This document shows, one piece after another, positions 18,862 through 28,028 of a DNA stretch of 64,000 nt; the first letter of the stretch is position 1, and each line of letters begins with the position of its first letter. The DNA comes from Methanosarcina sp. MSH10X1 (GTDB lineage: Archaea; Halobacteriota; Methanosarcinia; Methanosarcinales; Methanosarcinaceae). The notes under the pieces were generated by a model, which did not search any database, was not told where the DNA came from, and saw only the letters and a list, made by a program, of their open reading frames with translations. The translations under genes were made by a program, and so were the position numbers. The stretch lies in the NCBI RefSeq assembly GCF_004099695.1, contig NZ_SCHL01000010.1:1-64000 (forward strand), written 5' to 3'.

Positions 18862-19869
18862 ATGGCAACGATAATTTATGATAACGAAACTACTTTTGAT
18901 GCACTTAAGGACAAGACTATTGCGATAATGGGTTATGGAAGCCAGGGTCACGCTCATGCCCGAAACCTTCACGAGTCAGGGCTTAATGTTATTGTCGGGC
19001 TCAGAAACGGAAGTTCAAGCTGGGCAAAAGCCGAGGGTGACGGCCTTAAAGTCCTGTCTGTGGCAGAAGCTGCAAAAGCTGCAGATGTTATCATGATCCT
19101 CCTTCCGGACGAAAAACAGGCGTCGGTCTATTATTCAGAAATCGAGCCCAATCTGAAAGCCGGGGATGCTATCGCTTTCGCACACGGCTTCAATATCCAC
19201 TACAACCAGATTGTACCCCCGAAAAATGTTGATGTTTTCATGGTCGCCCCCAAGGGACCCGGACATATTGTAAGGAGAACCTATACCGAAGGTATCGGAG
19301 TGCCGGGCCTGATTGCAGTCTACCAGGACGCAACCGGAAACGCCAGAGAAATTGCTCTTTCTTATGCTAAAGGGATCGGTGCAACAAGGGCAGGGGTTTA
19401 TGAAACCACCTTCCGTGAGGAAACCGAAACCGACCTTTTCGGAGAACAGGTTGACCTTTGCGGAGGAATCTCATCCCTCATCAAGACCGCTTTTGAGGTG
19501 CTTGTGGAGGCAGGATACCAGCCCGAGATGGCATATTTCGAAACCTGCCATGAAGTCAAGCTCATTGTGGATCTTATCTATGAAGGCGGGCTTGAGAGGA
19601 TGTGGCACTCGGTTTCCAACACCGCAGAGTACGGAGGCATGACCGTGGGACCCAGGATCATTAATGAGGAATCCCGTGAAGCCATGTATGAAGCCCTGGC
19701 AAGAATCCAGAACGGCGAATTTGCCAAGGAATTCGTGCTCGAAGGCATGGTTAACCACCCTGTACTCAAAGCAATGGAGCGCCAGGAAAAGGAGCACCAG
19801 CTCGAAGTCGTCGGAAAGCAAATTCGTGCAAATATCCCCTGGCTTAACAAAAAGATTGATGACGACTGA
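18862..19869 (+). CDS. ilvC: Ketol-acid reductoisomerase
   Basis: 335 residues, a class I KARI that isomerises and reduces acetolactate or acetohydroxybutyrate with NAD(P)H. The cofactor loop [13 protein letters not shown] is at 24-36, with an Arg/Ser-rich specificity loop ([12 protein letters not shown], 46-57). The knotted C-terminal metal domain shows [12 protein letters not shown] near 192 and the [17 protein letters not shown] segment near 227. AGGAG precedes the ATG at 18862. It continues the ilv block 285 nt after ilvN. Confidence 0.96.
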   Translation: MATIIYDNETTFDALKDKTIAIMGYGSQGHAHARNLHESGLNVIVGLRNGSSSWAKAEGDGLKVLSVAEAAKAADVIMILLPDEKQASVYYSEIEPNLKAGDAIAFAHGFNIHYNQIVPPKNVDVFMVAPKGPGHIVRRTYTEGIGVPGLIAVYQDATGNAREIALSYAKGIGATRAGVYETTFREETETDLFGEQVDLCGGISSLIKTAFEVLVEAGYQPEMAYFETCHEVKLIVDLIYEGGLERMWHSVSNTAEYGGMTVGPRIINEESREAMYEALARIQNGEFAKEFVLEGMVNHPVLKAMERQEKEHQLEVVGKQIRANIPWLNKKIDDD

Positions 19870-19944
19870 TTTTTCTGCATCTGACAGCCTGTAAACAGAA
19901 AATTCATTAATCTGGAAGTAGAAATTTTAATCCGGAGGGAAATA

Positions 19945-20487
19945 ATGCCAGTAACAGGAGAAAACAAAGTCATAGACACTATCCTTAACAGGCGAAGCGT
20001 CCGGGAGTTTACGGACAAACCCGTCGGCAAGGAAGATATCAATACAATCCTCGATGCAGGCCACTGGGCTCCTTCCGGATTGAACAACCAGCCCTGGCGC
20101 TTTATCGTTATCCGCAACCGGGAGACTATCCATAAGCTCTCGGAATGTACGCATTATTCCGGTATAGTTGCAGGGGCTCCTCTGCTTATTGCCGCTTTTC
20201 TGGATACCGAAACTTCGTATAACAGGACGAAGGATGTCCAGGCAATAGGGGCTGCAATCGAGAATATGCTCCTTGCCTCATGCGATCTTGGGCTTGGCGG
20301 AGTCTGGCTCGGAGAAATCCTGAACCAGAATGAGAAAGTCAATTCAATTCTCGACTGCCCTTCAAAACTTGAGCTCATGGCAGTGCTCGCAATCGGAGAA
20401 CCTGTCCCGAAAGAAAGGACTTCTACACGCAAGCCTCTTTCCGAAATCGTATCTGATGACAGGTACGGGCGTAAATGGGAAGAGTAA
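19945..20487 (+). CDS. Nitroreductase-family FMN oxidoreductase
   Basis: 180 residues with the family FMN signature NRRSVREFTDKPVG (residues 11-24) and WAPSGLNNQPWRF near 42-54. Members reduce quinones, flavins or nitro compounds with NAD(P)H; the natural substrate cannot be read here. The start has a strong GGAGGG site. It lies 75 nt after ilvC and may be cotranscribed, but no metabolic link to isoleucine synthesis is evident. Confidence 0.88.
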   Translation: MPVTGENKVIDTILNRRSVREFTDKPVGKEDINTILDAGHWAPSGLNNQPWRFIVIRNRETIHKLSECTHYSGIVAGAPLLIAAFLDTETSYNRTKDVQAIGAAIENMLLASCDLGLGGVWLGEILNQNEKVNSILDCPSKLELMAVLAIGEPVPKERTSTRKPLSEIVSDDRYGRKWEE

Positions 20488-20715
20488 CCTTGATTCTAAT
20501 GTGAAAAGTAAGGAGAGTAAATTCTCCGACCTCTCCACTGTAAAAGCTGAAATTTTATCACGCAGAGTCCGGGAATACCCGGCTTAATTTATCTTAAGAT
20601 TTATTTTCATTGTCTGTCTGAGGATAATTATTCCATTATTGGGGATAAATTTATAAGCTATTTGGCACTATAAACAGCCAGTTGACTGATCACAGTTTTA
20701 TCTGCCAGTTAACCA

Positions 20716-20750
20716 ATTCGAATTTTTCACAGATTCGAACTTTTTCACAT
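20716..20750. repeat. Tandem 17/18-bp duplication just upstream of tRNA-Arg
   Basis: ATTCGAATTTTTCACAG (20716-20732) is followed by ATTCGAACTTTTTCACAT (20733-20750), three bases before the tRNA. It lies where the tRNA start site should be, so it may matter for its expression. Confidence 0.7.
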
Positions 20751-20752
20751 GA

Positions 20753-20824
20753 AGGTCTGTAGTGTAGCGGATATCACTGGAGCCTCCGGAGCTCCGAACC
20801 TGGGTTCGATTCCCAGCAGACCTG
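20753..20824 (+). tRNA. tRNA-Arg (anticodon CCG)
   Basis: A full cloverleaf is visible: acceptor AGGTCTG pairs with CAGACCT, anticodon stem GGAGC/GCTCC encloses loop CTCCGGA (anticodon CCG, reads CGG), and the T-arm is CTGGG-TTCGATT-CCCAG. G is the discriminator; CCA is not encoded. No intron is seen. A TTTACTTTTA run follows as a likely terminator. Confidence 0.95.
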
Positions 20825-20967
20825 TTTACTTTTAACTGCCTATTTAGTGGTCTGGGTTTGTTTTTATTGTTTTTTGGACAAAATTTATAAAGTCTGAAAT
20901 GAAATATAAAAAACAATACATCAGTTTTATAATAAAACAGGATCTTAGTTTTAAAGGTGTTTATATA

Positions 20968-21147
20968 ATGGCTAGAGGATGGAATCGCCGCTTTTTGCGT
21001 GCCGGAAGGAAAATATCTTTAGTTCAGTTAATTCTTATAGCGATAATACTGTACTTTTTGCTGAGAATTCTTTTGCCTCTGGTGTGGACTTTTATTCTAG
21101 TTCTTGCTTTAATTATACTTTTGAAAATAGTGCTGGAAAATCTCTGA
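20968..21147 (+). CDS. Small two-helix membrane protein
   Basis: 59 residues from the ATG at 20968, which has AAAGGTG at 20953-20959; an in-frame ATG at 20899 lacks a site. A basic N-terminus (MARGWNRRFLRAGRK) is followed by two hydrophobic segments (about 18-36 and 38-55). The function is unknown. Its last codons recur as fragments near 21985-22015 and 27305-27340, so this locus has been duplicated and broken. Confidence 0.6.
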   Translation: MARGWNRRFLRAGRKISLVQLILIAIILYFLLRILLPLVWTFILVLALIILLKIVLENL

Positions 21148-21164
21148 TTTATTTTTAATGCATT

Positions 21165-21969
21165 TCAGAAATTCTGAATATTCTCAGGTTCGCTGTTGTC
21201 TTTTAGAATATGTCCTTTACATGGCTCTGTAGAAATCCTTAATTCAATCCATATTATTTCTATTACTTTTTTGTTTATGTTATAGACTATCAGTTTAACT
21301 TTTACTTCTTTTACTTGATTTCTAACCTTTCTTGCTCTTAATGTTTCTCCAAATTTCCTTTTTACGACAGATATTATTGTCTCTACTATATTCCTTCGAT
21401 TGTATGTGATTCTGTCAAACTGTTTTTTTAACTGCTTTCTATATTTTCCGTTTATTCTCTTTCTTTTCCTTTCTCTTAAAGGTACTATTGAATCTGCTTT
21501 TATCTCTTCTCTTATTAGAGTATGAATTTCTTCGGAATCATACCCTTTATCCATAACATAACATTGAGACTTTCTTAACTTGTTTGATTGCCTTATCAGA
21601 GTCTTTGCATGCTTGACATCATGATCTGTTTTTTGGCTGATTTTCCATCCTAATATTATTTTTTTTATCAGTATCTACTGATATTGAAGTTTTAAGGAAG
21701 CTCCTTCGGAGCTTCCCTGTCCTTTTAGAATAATAATGATTCGCATATGAACTCGTAAATCCAGTTGAGTCAATTGCTGTAATAGAAGCATTTTCTCCAT
21801 GTGAATAAAATAGTTTTAGAGTTTTTGACAAAATTAGGTTAAACAATGAGGAAGGGATTCTGGACACAAACTTTTGAAGAGTAGTATAATGAGGAACCTT
21901 ATCAAGGTCAAGTTTTTCCTTTATATTATTCATGAGGTCAATAAGTTCTACAAAGTCCTTTTTTCTCAA
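21165..21969 (-). pseudogene. Decayed IS5-family transposase
   Basis: Two open pieces, 21619-21969 and 21165-21554, together read as one DDE transposase: [11 protein letters not shown] and AIDSTGF...[12 protein letters not shown] in the first, MDKGYDSEEIHTLIREE and RNIVETIISVVKRKFGE in the second. The break is a frameshift near a long T run at about 21655-21667, where DTDKK changes into nonsense; TAA also stops the frame just upstream of 21969, so the N-terminus is lost. It cannot make a working transposase. Confidence 0.85.
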
Positions 21970-21975
21970 TTCCCT
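21223..21975 (-). mobile_element. Truncated IS5-type insertion sequence
   Basis: The left end is probably GGCTCTGTAGAAATCCTT at 21223-21240, the terminal-inverted-repeat style of these elements. No matching inverted copy exists near 21970-22200, so the transposase-start end is deleted. The deletion edge abuts a copy of the small membrane gene's 3' end at about 21983. Confidence 0.6.
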
Positions 21976-21982
21976 ATAAATT

Positions 21983-22017
21983 AATTATACTTTTCAAAGT
22001 AGCGCTGGAAAATATTT
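21983..22017 (+). pseudogene. Fragment of the small membrane protein gene, copy 2
   Basis: TTAATTATACTTTTCAAAG followed by TAGCGCTGGAAAATATTTAA matches the last codons of the gene at 20968-21147 at about 31 of 35 positions and would encode a similar end (KVALENI). It directly follows the broken insertion sequence. Confidence 0.55.
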
Positions 22018-22200
22018 AATTTTTTCTCCTTATCAGCAGCTTTGTTTTTTCTTGTTAGTATTCTTTCATTCTTTGAATTCTTGACCTTTAATTGGCTTTT
22101 TTCTTCAATTGGTTTTTCTTTTAGAAGTAAATTATTTATTTGTTGAGACTCTAATAATTTTTTGTTCCAGTGATTTTTACTTGTTTTGGGGAAGAGTTTG

Positions 22201-25200
22201 ATGGCCGGGAAACCTTACAATTTTTCATTCTTTATTGAGGATACCTGTGCCTATATTCCCTACGCCGTAATCGGGATTTTCATCCTGCTTATTGCGACCT
22301 TTACTTCGGTTTACCTTTTAAAAATAGACAGCGAGGTTGCAGAAACCATTTATACGACCGGGAACATTGATCCGGAAAAAAGTGCCATCAACCTTGCCTC
22401 TTTCGACCTTGCCCGCTGCCTGAACTATGCAGGAATGGAAGCCCTTGAATGGCAGGGCGAACATCCTGTAATCCTGCCTGAAGGCAGTACGGCTGACAGG
22501 TCCTCTGAAGACGGTTTTCTGGTCATCCCGCAAAACCAGAATCTAGAGAAAGGAGATTTACTTCAGGTCAGCATAAACCTGCCTTCGGATATCTGGGGCA
22601 AGATTGAAGCTCTCTGGAAAAACCGCGACATCAGGCTGGTTGTCAACGATTCTTCAGGCTATGAAATAAAAAGTATAAACTACGGCCAGGCAACCGGTTT
22701 TTTCCGGAAAGTCTCACTTCAGGAAAATGTGGAAATTCCGGATTCCGCAGCCTCAGGATATGCCTCAATTGAGCTTTATTACGGCAACGAATTAAAAGCC
22801 TCGGACTGGTTCGTAATTGAAATAAGCCCGGTAAAAGATATAACAGCAGACGCTTTTAACAGGCTGCTTTCTGTAAATTACCAGGGAAACAGCCACACCT
22901 TCAGGGAATACGCAATCAATGTGGAGTCGTACATAAAGCCCGAGCAGATAAAAATCAAGAAAGTAACAGGAACTCTGCAAAGGGAAATTTCATCTGGCGG
23001 CAAAAATAAGAATTACGCTGACACAAACCCCGCTTTTGATACAGATTATAACACTCCTGCAGGTAAAAATTATACTATTTATTACGTTTTTGAGATACCA
23101 GTCCTGAATTATACCCTTGTTAACCTTGAGTCAGGAGAAAGCTTCAACCGCAGCATGAAACTCTCCACGATGATTACCTCAAGGGAACCGCTTCTTGAAG
23201 AACTTGTCAGGGAATATGAAACCGAGCTTGGAAACACCTCAAGCCTTGATTCAACATCAAACCTTGTGCTCGGGGCGACAAACCTGAGGACTTTTGTCTA
23301 CGGGCCCTGGCAGCATTACGCAAACGGGCCTCTTAACATCCTGACAAATCCCGCTCTTTCAAGCTCGATCAATGGAGCCATGCTCTATACTCAGAAAAGA
23401 ATTTTTGACTCGGTTGACCCCCTGGCTCTAACCTATACAACCTACTATAACGGAAAAGTTCTTTATGAAGACGTTTCTACCTCAAGCAGCACCTCAGGTA
23501 GGGGGAAATTACCATCTGGCTCTAACAGTAAGCTGAATGCTTCAATCTCTCGTTATGAGCAGGATAAAGGCGTAAACCTGACAACAACTTACGATTCGCT
23601 TGCACAGAACAAATCCTTTTCCCTGGACGTGGAAAAGAGCATAGAAGAATCCCTGAGAGAGACTAATACTTCATTTGAACAGCTTTCCGAATATTCGAAA
23701 ATTGAAGTTTCAGCTTCCAATTATACCGACGGAGTTATTGACGGCTGGGTTTTCAACGACCATGTATGGACAGAAAAAAATCCTGATCTTATCCACGCAG
23801 TTACGGACAGCGTTTATATGGCATCGGTTCAGGGGCAAATTCTGAGAGATGGCTTTGATTCTCCTGATCCGGTTGCCTCTGAAGTTATTGCAAATTTCAA
23901 TCCGGATTCGGTCTCGTTTAGCGGTCAAACCGTTAGCTGGAGCTCAAACTATCTGGCATCAGGAACTCATATCGGGTCTCTTGTGCCTTCTTACTCCTGG
24001 AGGGATTCGACCGGAAGATCCTATTCCGAATCCTTAAACCCTTCAATCGAGCCTCCGGAAGGGACTGTATCGAGCTGGTCGGTCACATCGGCAGATGTCA
24101 GCCTGTCTTCTGTTAACATTGCCGATGTAAAAATCGAACCCCATTTTTCCTATGCAGGTAATGATACCCTGACAGTTGAAAACCGGAGCGAGGGCTACCT
24201 GAACTGCGAAGACCATGTTTTTGACTGGCGAATCAGGTACGATATCTCTTACAAAGTAGTAACAAATTGGAAGATCGACTACAGTTACGATTATACTTAC
24301 AAATGGAAAACCAGAGAGCAGCTGCCTGACGGAAACTATACAACGGTCACGCATTATGATACGTCAGATGGTTCAGACTCTCAAACTATTAGTAAAACCA
24401 ATATAGAATCGCTTTCCCATACTGAAACTGAAGCTGAAAAACTGACAGTTGTTTACCACAAGCGACCTCCGGCAGGTGGGTATATCGGGTTGTCAACCTA
24501 TTCTGATCCCATAGAAAGGGAATACAGGGAAACAACTCTGTATCTGGACAGTACAGGTGATACAACAGATATTGCAAATGACAGCGAAAGATTCGATCCA
24601 TGCTGTTCTGATGCTGCGGATAAATACAGGGACGAGTATCTGGATTTAAGGGCAATCGAAAGCACATTCTGGGCTTACCCTGACAGGCAATACCTGTCCA
24701 AACATGCTGTGAATTGTGACATCCCATCCTGGCTACACAAAATTATGGCAGAAGAAGTCCTGGCAATGCTTGATTCGGTAGAAAAGAACAATCTTACCTT
24801 TAATTATTCTCTTATTGATTCTCCTGGGCAGGACCCTACAGATTTGCAGGTAGAAACTGCCGAAAAACTCATTTCAGAATTGCAAAAATACAGGGAAGCT
24901 TACGTGAACAGAGAGCAGTGCCTCACATCGTCAGGAAAAATATACGCTTCAAGCGATTCTGCCCGGTACATTGCAAAAAATGAAGCTTATAACAGGCTGA
25001 TAGAAGATATTGACCGAAAAAACCGTAAACTGGATTCTGATCTCAATTCTTACATTTTTAAAGCTCTTGAGAAAAAAGGCATTGATACCAGTTCATTTGA
25101 CAGTGTAACCTCAGGTCCTATGACTCTTTTTAACAATCCGGCAGTGGAAAGGGCTGCTTCAGTTCTTGGTGAAGATATGGGAATAATCTCCACAATGACT

Positions 25201-26409
25201 GTTACCGGTCAGCCGGAGAGCAAATACAACTGGACAGAAAATCTGACAATCATTGTTGACCAGAAACCCAACTATCTTTATCATGATCCTGATTTTGACC
25301 TGAGAGAGGAATATGAGTGGGTCGATCCGATGAGCAAGAGAACGATTTATCCTCTTGGCATCCGAAATACCTGTATTTTCACAACCGGAATTTCAGAGGA
25401 AATAGCAGATGGTATCGCCTCAAGCGACGAGTACGTAAAAACCGAAACTTCTCAGCAAATCAGCCAGAGTATTTCCAATCTGAATGCAGAGGTCTTCCTG
25501 TTTAAGCAAAATCTTAGCGAACAGAACATTTCTTTGGATACAACTCGACTCAACACTGAAGTTTACAATTTGAAGCATACATATGTGCAGGAAATGAGGT
25601 CTCAGGTAACTGAGAATGTAGTCGAAGAGGTGAATTCAAACCCGGTTATTTCAGGCTGGATTAAAGAAGACGAGGTTAGAGTGGCTACAGCAAGTTACCT
25701 GAACAGTCTTTCTGACGACCAAATAATTCAAAAATCAACTACTGATGAACTTGCAGTCGAAATTACCTCTGTAATAAAAACCGAGATCCGAAGTTTAAGT
25801 CCACCTGTAGAACCTGATGAACTTGAGGCTACTTTGAATAGGGTGGATACTGACATTAGAATTGGGGTTGCGAACGGTATTTGTGCAGTTACAGTAAGCA
25901 GAGGTGAACTTCTCGACTCCGGTTTTGGGAGAGTAGATAATGAGTTGAAAAATTTGGCAAATAAGACTGTTGACACTTGTTCAGGGGAGCTAGAGAGTAA
26001 AGTTTTAAAAAGACTTGATAGAACGATGGCAACTGTTCCATGTGGGCTGCCTGTGTTGCCACCACACTGGGTTTTTACAATTAACGTATGGACTTATGAG
26101 ATAATTGGAGAATATGAAGAGTTTACTGTTATTGATAACGATAACGAGGTAATTCCTAAACCTTATTTTGGACATAAAGGGCAGAAATATATAAGAAAAT
26201 ACTCAGAGATTTTCGATCCTATAAAAGTTAACGAAAGAGGGTATAGTCTGAAATTGGGAACTAACAGTCCGATTAATTTCAAATTTTCAGGATATGCTGC
26301 TACTGTTGTTGGTCCTGGTGTGAAGGGAGTTGGAGATAAAGAGGGTGACAGGTCTGAACAATCGGTTGGATATGAGAGTTTAATGAAAAAGTATGGGGAA
26401 TTATTGTGA
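22201..26409 (+). CDS. Very large membrane-anchored surface protein, function unknown
   Basis: 1402 residues. A single transmembrane segment at about 19-40 (YIPYAVIGIFILLIATFTSVYLL) would leave nearly the whole protein outside the cell; many N-x-S/T sequons suit the nearby N-glycosylation genes. The region after about 850 is helical and charged (coiled-coil-like). The N-terminal pattern recalls haloarchaeal DUF7286 proteins coded with type IV pilus-like machinery, a weak resemblance from memory. GGGGAAG precedes the ATG at 22201. Its last about 400 bases are more AT-rich than the rest. It overlaps the next gene by 4 nt. Confidence 0.75.
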   Translation: MAGKPYNFSFFIEDTCAYIPYAVIGIFILLIATFTSVYLLKIDSEVAETIYTTGNIDPEKSAINLASFDLARCLNYAGMEALEWQGEHPVILPEGSTADRSSEDGFLVIPQNQNLEKGDLLQVSINLPSDIWGKIEALWKNRDIRLVVNDSSGYEIKSINYGQATGFFRKVSLQENVEIPDSAASGYASIELYYGNELKASDWFVIEISPVKDITADAFNRLLSVNYQGNSHTFREYAINVESYIKPEQIKIKKVTGTLQREISSGGKNKNYADTNPAFDTDYNTPAGKNYTIYYVFEIPVLNYTLVNLESGESFNRSMKLSTMITSREPLLEELVREYETELGNTSSLDSTSNLVLGATNLRTFVYGPWQHYANGPLNILTNPALSSSINGAMLYTQKRIFDSVDPLALTYTTYYNGKVLYEDVSTSSSTSGRGKLPSGSNSKLNASISRYEQDKGVNLTTTYDSLAQNKSFSLDVEKSIEESLRETNTSFEQLSEYSKIEVSASNYTDGVIDGWVFNDHVWTEKNPDLIHAVTDSVYMASVQGQILRDGFDSPDPVASEVIANFNPDSVSFSGQTVSWSSNYLASGTHIGSLVPSYSWRDSTGRSYSESLNPSIEPPEGTVSSWSVTSADVSLSSVNIADVKIEPHFSYAGNDTLTVENRSEGYLNCEDHVFDWRIRYDISYKVVTNWKIDYSYDYTYKWKTREQLPDGNYTTVTHYDTSDGSDSQTISKTNIESLSHTETEAEKLTVVYHKRPPAGGYIGLSTYSDPIEREYRETTLYLDSTGDTTDIANDSERFDPCCSDAADKYRDEYLDLRAIESTFWAYPDRQYLSKHAVNCDIPSWLHKIMAEEVLAMLDSVEKNNLTFNYSLIDSPGQDPTDLQVETAEKLISELQKYREAYVNREQCLTSSGKIYASSDSARYIAKNEAYNRLIEDIDRKNRKLDSDLNSYIFKALEKKGIDTSSFDSVTSGPMTLFNNPAVERAASVLGEDMGIISTMTVTGQPESKYNWTENLTIIVDQKPNYLYHDPDFDLREEYEWVDPMSKRTIYPLGIRNTCIFTTGISEEIADGIASSDEYVKTETSQQISQSISNLNAEVFLFKQNLSEQNISLDTTRLNTEVYNLKHTYVQEMRSQVTENVVEEVNSNPVISGWIKEDEVRVATASYLNSLSDDQIIQKSTTDELAVEITSVIKTEIRSLSPPVEPDELEATLNRVDTDIRIGVANGICAVTVSRGELLDSGFGRVDNELKNLANKTVDTCSGELESKVLKRLDRTMATVPCGLPVLPPHWVFTINVWTYEIIGEYEEFTVIDNDNEVIPKPYFGHKGQKYIRKYSEIFDPIKVNERGYSLKLGTNSPINFKFSGYAATVVGPGVKGVGDKEGDRSEQSVGYESLMKKYGELL

Positions 26410-27038
26410 AGAAAAGAAATATAATATTTGGGATAATTATCAGTTTATTGCTTTTACAAAATAGTGCAACTGCAACAAGTGAATACGGAAAAATTGATGT
26501 ATATTTTAATGATCAAATTTTACCAAGTGATGTAGTTGCAACACCTGCTTTAAAAATTGGAGAGCCTTTTAATGTAAAAGTTAACGTAACAGTTTATCAG
26601 GAATATAAATTATCTGGACAGATATCAGAGATTGGAAGTGGTAACTTTGAAGTTATTTATGGTCCTTCCCAAATGAACAGATATTCCAGTGTCGAGCTAA
26701 AACCATATGAATCTTATGTTTTTGAGTGGACAGTTAAACCAACTAAGGGATGGGCAGGTGGGTCGCTTCCAATTAACTTCCGTTACTCTCTCCTCGAAAA
26801 AGGAAATCCAGAGCCAGTACTGAACAGTGGTTTTACAGTTGCTTACTGCACTATCTCTAACGAATACTACAAAGGTGAAACTCCTACTTCTGAGCAACCT
26901 AAATCCGAAGATCAAACCACAAAAGGCCAGTCAGCCTCAGATAACTCATCTGCCTCGACGGCATCTGCACCAGCTTTCAGTTTATTAACTGCTATTCTGG
27001 CGCTTGCGCTAGTATTCTTCAGATTCTACCGCCAGTAG
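26406..27038 (+). CDS. Sarcinarray-family exported surface protein
   Basis: 210 residues starting at a GTG that overlaps the preceding stop (GTGA). Signal peptide 1-23 (LLLLQNSATA), then a beta-rich body (EYGKIDVYFNDQILPSDVVATPALKIGEPF, WTVKPTKGWAGGSLP), a Ser/Thr-rich linker (about 160-186) and a C-terminal hydrophobic segment ending in Arg (SLLTAILALALVFFRFYRQ). This tripartite tail resembles archaeosortase-type sorting signals. I recognise the body as the Methanosarcina sarcinarray (MAST-domain) family. The overlap with the 1402-residue protein suggests they work together on the envelope. Confidence 0.75.
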   Translation: MKKRNIIFGIIISLLLLQNSATATSEYGKIDVYFNDQILPSDVVATPALKIGEPFNVKVNVTVYQEYKLSGQISEIGSGNFEVIYGPSQMNRYSSVELKPYESYVFEWTVKPTKGWAGGSLPINFRYSLLEKGNPEPVLNSGFTVAYCTISNEYYKGETPTSEQPKSEDQTTKGQSASDNSSASTASAPAFSLLTAILALALVFFRFYRQ

Positions 27039-27507
27039 AAGTTCTGGCGAGCGATTAAATTATTTTTTAAGTTTTACTCTATTCAATTAACTTGCCTTTT
27101 GAATCTGATGAACTCGAGACTAAAGATAAATAAGGAAGGATACAAAAAGAAAAGTGCAGTAGAAGATTCTTTAGTTGGATAGAATCACGTAAGAAAGTAT
27201 CCACGGAATATGAAATCAAAGAGATATCAAACCCTGGATTTGTAATCTTAGTAGTAATAATGAGACTAAATTAGGTTTTGGGATAAACTCTAGATTAGTT
27301 GTTCTTTCAAAATGGTACTGGAAAATCTCTTATTAGTTTTTGATGCGTCTTATACATTAATAGTCCTGCTTTGTTTCTTAATAATTTAGTCTAAATAACA
27401 ACAAGTATTTCTATGATTTCTTACGATTTTTATTAATCTGAATTCTCAAACCTCTGAAGCTCTACTACTTAATTTTGAATAAGACAGACTGTTAGAAAGT
27501 GTACTGC
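27039..27507. other. Intergenic stretch with a third fragment of the small membrane gene
   Basis: About 470 bases without an intact gene. At about 27305-27350, TTTCAAAATGGTACTGG then AAAATCTCTTATTAGTTTTT matches the 3' end and the following noncoding bases of the gene at 20968-21147, reading KMVLENL. The rest is AT-rich. Confidence 0.5.
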
Positions 27508-27915
27508 ATGCTAAAGACAAAGAAACGAATACGAAGCACTGCAATTATTGAGACTCCCAGGGGCATACTGGTGGTTGCCGGTAGGAGAGGACTGTATGTT
27601 CTCCCTGGCGGAGGGACGAATAAAGGAGAATCAATAACTCAGGCGGCTGTCAGGGAACTGAAAGAGGAAACCGGATTAATTGTGACTGATGTCAGATTTC
27701 TTTTCCAGCATGCAGGGCATGTGCAAAGAGGATATTCAGGTGTGTACTTTAAAGACTACCACACCGTATGTTTGATAAATGCAAGCGGTATTGCACGACC
27801 ACTCAATGAAGTAAAATACGTGGATTATTATTCCCCGAATTCGGAAATCAGACTTTCCAGAACGACAAAGGAAATAATCGATAGATTTTATGAGTTTAAA
27901 AGGGCGAAGGTCTGA
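27508..27915 (+). CDS. NUDIX hydrolase
   Basis: 135 residues. The complete NUDIX box is G35-x5-E41-x7-R49-E50-L-x-E53-E54-x-G56-L57. These enzymes hydrolyse nucleoside diphosphates linked to another moiety; the substrate here is unknown. The start could be ATG 27508 or GTG 27499; only a weak GAAAG precedes them. It stands alone between the surface-protein pair and the convergent sudA-like gene. Confidence 0.85.
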   Translation: MLKTKKRIRSTAIIETPRGILVVAGRRGLYVLPGGGTNKGESITQAAVRELKEETGLIVTDVRFLFQHAGHVQRGYSGVYFKDYHTVCLINASGIARPLNEVKYVDYYSPNSEIRLSRTTKEIIDRFYEFKRAKV

Positions 27916-28028
27916 AATGCATATGTAAATAGTTGAGATTTTACTCGACCTGATTCAAAAAAGTAGGATATTGCAGAACTTAGCAGCTTTCAAACTTAAA
28001 ATTAAAAAGAAACCAGATTTCTCTGGTC

